A DNA stretch of 64,000 nucleotides from positions 709,447-773,446 of the forward strand of contig JADJHN010000003.1 in assembly GCA_016707485.1 (NCBI GenBank), read 5' to 3'. A program made the translations under genes and the position numbers. Every line of letters starts with the position of its first letter. Positions within the stretch are counted from its first letter, which is position 1. This DNA is from Lysobacterales bacterium (GTDB taxonomy: Bacteria > Pseudomonadota > Gammaproteobacteria > Xanthomonadales > Rhodanobacteraceae). Positions 61,391 to 64,000 of this stretch are shown one piece after another. The notes under the pieces were generated by a model that saw only the letters and a program-made list of their open reading frames with translations, made no database searches and was not told where the DNA came from.

Positions 61391-63149
61391 TAGAAAAACC
61401 CCTTTCCGAGAGGCAAAACGATCCGCCGCGCTGGCGGATTTCTCGTTTCATCGTAGTGAACGGCGGCGTCGACTTTTCGGTGTTCGCTGACGCGTCGATA
61501 TTTGCCCACGATAGGGCTGCATGAGCCGTGTTTTCGGGCGGATCTCCGCTTACGCGGCCATCTTGCCGTAGACCTGCAGTTTCGCCACGTTGTGGACAAT
61601 GCAGAACAGCTTCCATTGGGTGTCGACCTTGGTTTGTCCGCGCAGCTGGATCGTCGCAGGCCGCGTTGCTGGATGTGACCGAACACCGGTTCAATCAATC
61701 CCATGCGCTGGGCATAGATCGCGCGGCCTTTGTCACTGTCGATTTTCTCGCGCATGGCGCGGCAGTGCAGGTTGGGCAGTTTGCTTGCCACGGCACCTTA
61801 GAAGAAGGCCACTTGGCGCACGGCGGTGAGATCCGGTTTGCGCAGGCACTGGCTGCGCAGCGGACACGCGTCGCAGGTGGCGGCGGTGCCCTGAACACGA
61901 TCGCATTGCGACCGCTGATGATGGCGTTGGCGCTGTTGAGCTTGAGCGTCTTGTTGGCCGGGCACACACAGGTGCCTTGCTCGCGATCGAAGGTGAAGTC
62001 CCTGGGCAAAAGGTCTTTGCTTTGCTGGGTCGCTTGTGCACGTTTGCCTTGGCGTAGCGCGGATCGCTTGCGCATGGTGCCGTCGGCGATGTAGCCGTCG
62101 ATGTCCTCGGCGGCCAAGGCCTTCAGGCCGCGTTCGCTGTGATAGCCGGCGTCGGCCAGGTAGGCTGCGTCATCGACTGCGCCGGCTTCGCCGATGGCCT
62201 TGAAATGCTGGCGCACGCCATCGATCACCGGCTTGAGCAGATCGTGTTCTTGCGGGGTGCCGTGCGCTTGCGCTTCCACAATCACCTGGCACGCGCCATC
62301 GACTGCAGCGACGCCGATATAGCCCTGCACCACGCCGTGACCGCTCTTGAGCGTGGCGCTGTCGGCATCGGTCAGGTTGCGCTTGATCGGCTTGCCCTGG
62401 GCACCCATGCGTTCGCTCGTGGTGGCCAGGGCTGAGCCAGCTTGCCGGCATTCTTGCGCAAGGTGGCGAGGGTCCGTTCTTCGTGTTCGCGCTGCTTGCC
62501 CTGGCTGGGATCGAGTGCTTCGCTGGCATCTTGCTCGGCATGCGCCTTGACCAGATGAGCCACGGCGCGCTCCATCTTCGCCGCCTTGCGCTCGAAGTCC
62601 GCCAGGTGCCACTCCATTCCTTCGACGCATTCGAGGGGCAGCTTGCAGCCATCGATGGCGAACATGTTCTTGCCGATCAAACCCTGCGTATTGCAGACCA
62701 ACAACACATCGCGAAACACCGCCTCGACGTCCTTGCCCAGCGTCGCCACGAAGTTCGCCAGCGTGGTGAAATGCGGCTGCTGATCGCAGGCCAGCGCAAT
62801 GAATACCACGTTCTCCAGACACGCCCGCGCCATCGTGCGCGAGGAGGTGATGCCGCGCGAGTAGGCGAACAGCACCACCTTGAGCAATACCGCCGGATCG
62901 TAGGCCGGCGCACCGGTCTCGTCGTTCTTGAAGCGCTCGGCAAATCGTCGAGATCGATCTCGTTGTCGATCAGGTAGCTCAACGCGTGCTCAAAGGTTCC
63001 AGGCAGCAATTGTCGAGCATAAGACACCGCGATCATCTTGGTCTGCTGGGGGTCGTAGTGCCGGTATCGCGCCATCGTTGCTTCGCCTCATTTTCCGCTT
63101 TGTTGCGGACATGACGAATGATAGGCTGTGGATGGGTTTTTCTACAGCT
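61386..63149. mobile_element. IS1182-family insertion sequence
   Basis: The ends form a 16-bp perfect inverted repeat: AGCTGTAGAAAAACCC at 61386-61401 and its complement at 63134-63149. Inside is a single minus-strand transposase reading of the IS1182 family. A target duplication is not evident. It interrupts a methyltransferase gene. The element is about 1.76 kb, a normal size for the family. Confidence 0.82.
61550..63075 (-). pseudogene. IS1182-type transposase with several frameshifts
   Basis: The N terminus MARYRHYDPQQTKMIAVSYA and LLPGTFEHALSYLIDNEIDL, the middle (ITSSRTMARACLENVVFIAL, AYLADAGYHSERGLKAL) and the C terminus (GLIEPVFGHIQ, then TKVDTQWKLFCIVHNVAKLQ) are all recognisable, but in at least four frames. 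Clear indels lie at about 62940 (a TTT run lacking one T), 62430 (a CCC run), 61885, 61800 and 61690. The catalytic-core region is otherwise well preserved, so decay is by indels with few visible substitutions. Confidence 0.82.
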
Positions 63150-63842
63150 ACGTTACACCTGATAAGCAGTGACATAGTCAATTTCACATGCCCATATTGT
63201 GGCGCGCATGATCGGGAACGACACTTGCTAATGTACCTGCGCGCCAGTGGCTTGTTCGACGCGATAACCGGCATGCACGTCCTGCATTTTGCGCCGGAAG
63301 CACGCCTCACCGACCTGATTGCAAAACAATCCCCGGGGCTTCATGTCAAATGCGATCTTTCTCCATCCGCAGCGGACATCCAGCGTGCCGATCTCACTGC
63401 AATGCCATTCGAGGATGCATCGTTTGATTTGGTGATCGCCAATCATGTACTTGAACATGTGGAGGATGATCAGCGCGCGCTTGCGGAAATTGCTCGCGTT
63501 CTGAAACCAGGAGGGCATGCCATTCTGCAGACTCCCTTTAGTCCAATGTTGGAGCGGACGTGGCAGGATCATGGCATCGTCGACGAGAGTGCGCGTTTGC
63601 AGGCTTTCGGACAGGAGGATCATGTGAGGCTTTACGGGCGCGACATTGTCGATCGGTTTACCTCCGCAGGCTTCATTTCGTGCATCGAGGAGCATGACAA
63701 TCTCCTCGCGAAGCATGACGCGTTCTTTCATGGGGTGAATGGGAGGGAACCGTTCCTGCTTTTTCGTCGCATCGGTGCGAGCCAGGGCGGAACGAATCCG
63801 GTTAGCGGGAAACCTTGGGTATCCCATGACGGCAGAGCATGA
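63111..63842 (+). pseudogene. 3' part of the IS-interrupted SAM methyltransferase
   Basis: A frame running out of the right IS end reads HLISSDIVNFTCPYCGAHDR, then the SAM domain: MHVLHFAPEARLTDLI, CDLSPSAADIQRADLTAMPF, FDLVIANHVLEHVEDDQRAL, LKPGGHAILQTPF. The frame from ATG 63111 could express a truncated protein lacking the first zinc cysteines. Together with 61241-61390 it forms one gene of about 280 codons. A few bases at the right junction (about 63150-63158) do not align cleanly, so the exact pre-insertion sequence is unresolved. Confidence 0.78.
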
Positions 63843-63960
63843 GCAGCTTGTAGATGACAGGACGAAAGGCGTGCGCGTAGCTTGACGGAATGCGACGTCG
63901 ATTTCGCTGTATTGCCACGCGCGACGAGAGCAACTGCCCTCGCATCGCCCAAACGTCACC

Positions 63961-64000
63961 CATGGCGGTGACATATATTTTGGCGCCAGATGCGCCAGTC
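63961..64000 (+). CDS. Possible 5' end of a further gene, cut by the window edge
   Basis: From an ATG at 63961 the frame is open to the window end (MAVTYILAPDAPV). Too short for identification. The preceding bases (63843-63960) show no other gene. Confidence 0.25.

Noticed and set aside
63228..63974. Minus-strand frame antisense to the methyltransferase 3' part
   Set aside because: The plus strand has a full SAM motif set; the antisense translation has no family features.

Overview
The window is a GC-rich bacterial chromosome segment, most probably from a gammaproteobacterium of the Lysobacterales (Xanthomonadales). This is inferred from the map-glnD-dapD-arsC-like-dapE block divergent from rpsB-tsf, a TfpZ-type accessory gene next to pilA, an ECF sigma factor/DUF3379 pair, xanthomonad-style extragenic repeats, and secreted proteins carrying an IF-x-D-G-F-E tag that I associate with Rhodanobacteraceae-like genomes. 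No rRNA, tRNA or CRISPR array was seen.

Layout. 1-8.5 kb: end of a HerA-like ATPase, greB, an SRPBCC/GyrI-like protein, a NarL/DesK-type two-component system, a GNAT acetyltransferase, then minCDE with a small HExxH protein. 8.6-16.6 kb: a secreted BNR-repeat protein, a lipoprotein peptidyl-dipeptidase (M2), a Bcr/CflA-type MFS pump, crcB and cfa. 16.7-20.8 kb: a minus-strand bufferin-type copper-defence operon (ECF sigma, DUF3379 anti-sigma, DoxX, a tandem-duplicated cysteine-rich BufA2-like precursor, BufB, BufC). 21-32 kb: parC, a P-domain surface protein, a penicillin-acylase-family hydrolase, and a pentaheme cytochrome paired with an unknown secreted protein. 32.2-41 kb: dapE, an intervening repeat island, an arsC-like gene, dapD, glnD and map, divergent from rpsB-tsf. 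41-49 kb: a kinase/USP fusion with a phosphoesterase, a SulP transporter and two secreted proteins. 49.5-53.5 kb: type IV pilin locus (tfpZ, sigma-54 promoter, pilA, a TMTC-like membrane protein). 53.7-63.8 kb: an O-antigen/surface-glycan cluster (DegT aminotransferase, WbqC, sulfotransferase, Wzx-type flippase, three GT2 glycosyltransferases, a methyltransferase split by an IS1182-type element).

The most unusual features are these. (i) Almost every gene from 53.7 to 63.1 kb carries single-base indels, several of them in homopolymers, while the first 53 kb is nearly clean. (ii) The pilA leader peptide is out of frame with the prepilin cleavage site. (iii) Secreted proteins share an IFxDGFE-like tag, C-terminal in two of them. 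(iv) A hairpin repeat sits directly behind three different terminators. (v) The BufA-like precursor is a tandem duplication with twelve cysteines. (vi) REP-like repeats have conserved flanks but different palindromic cores. Function names come from recognising protein motifs by eye; no database search was possible.
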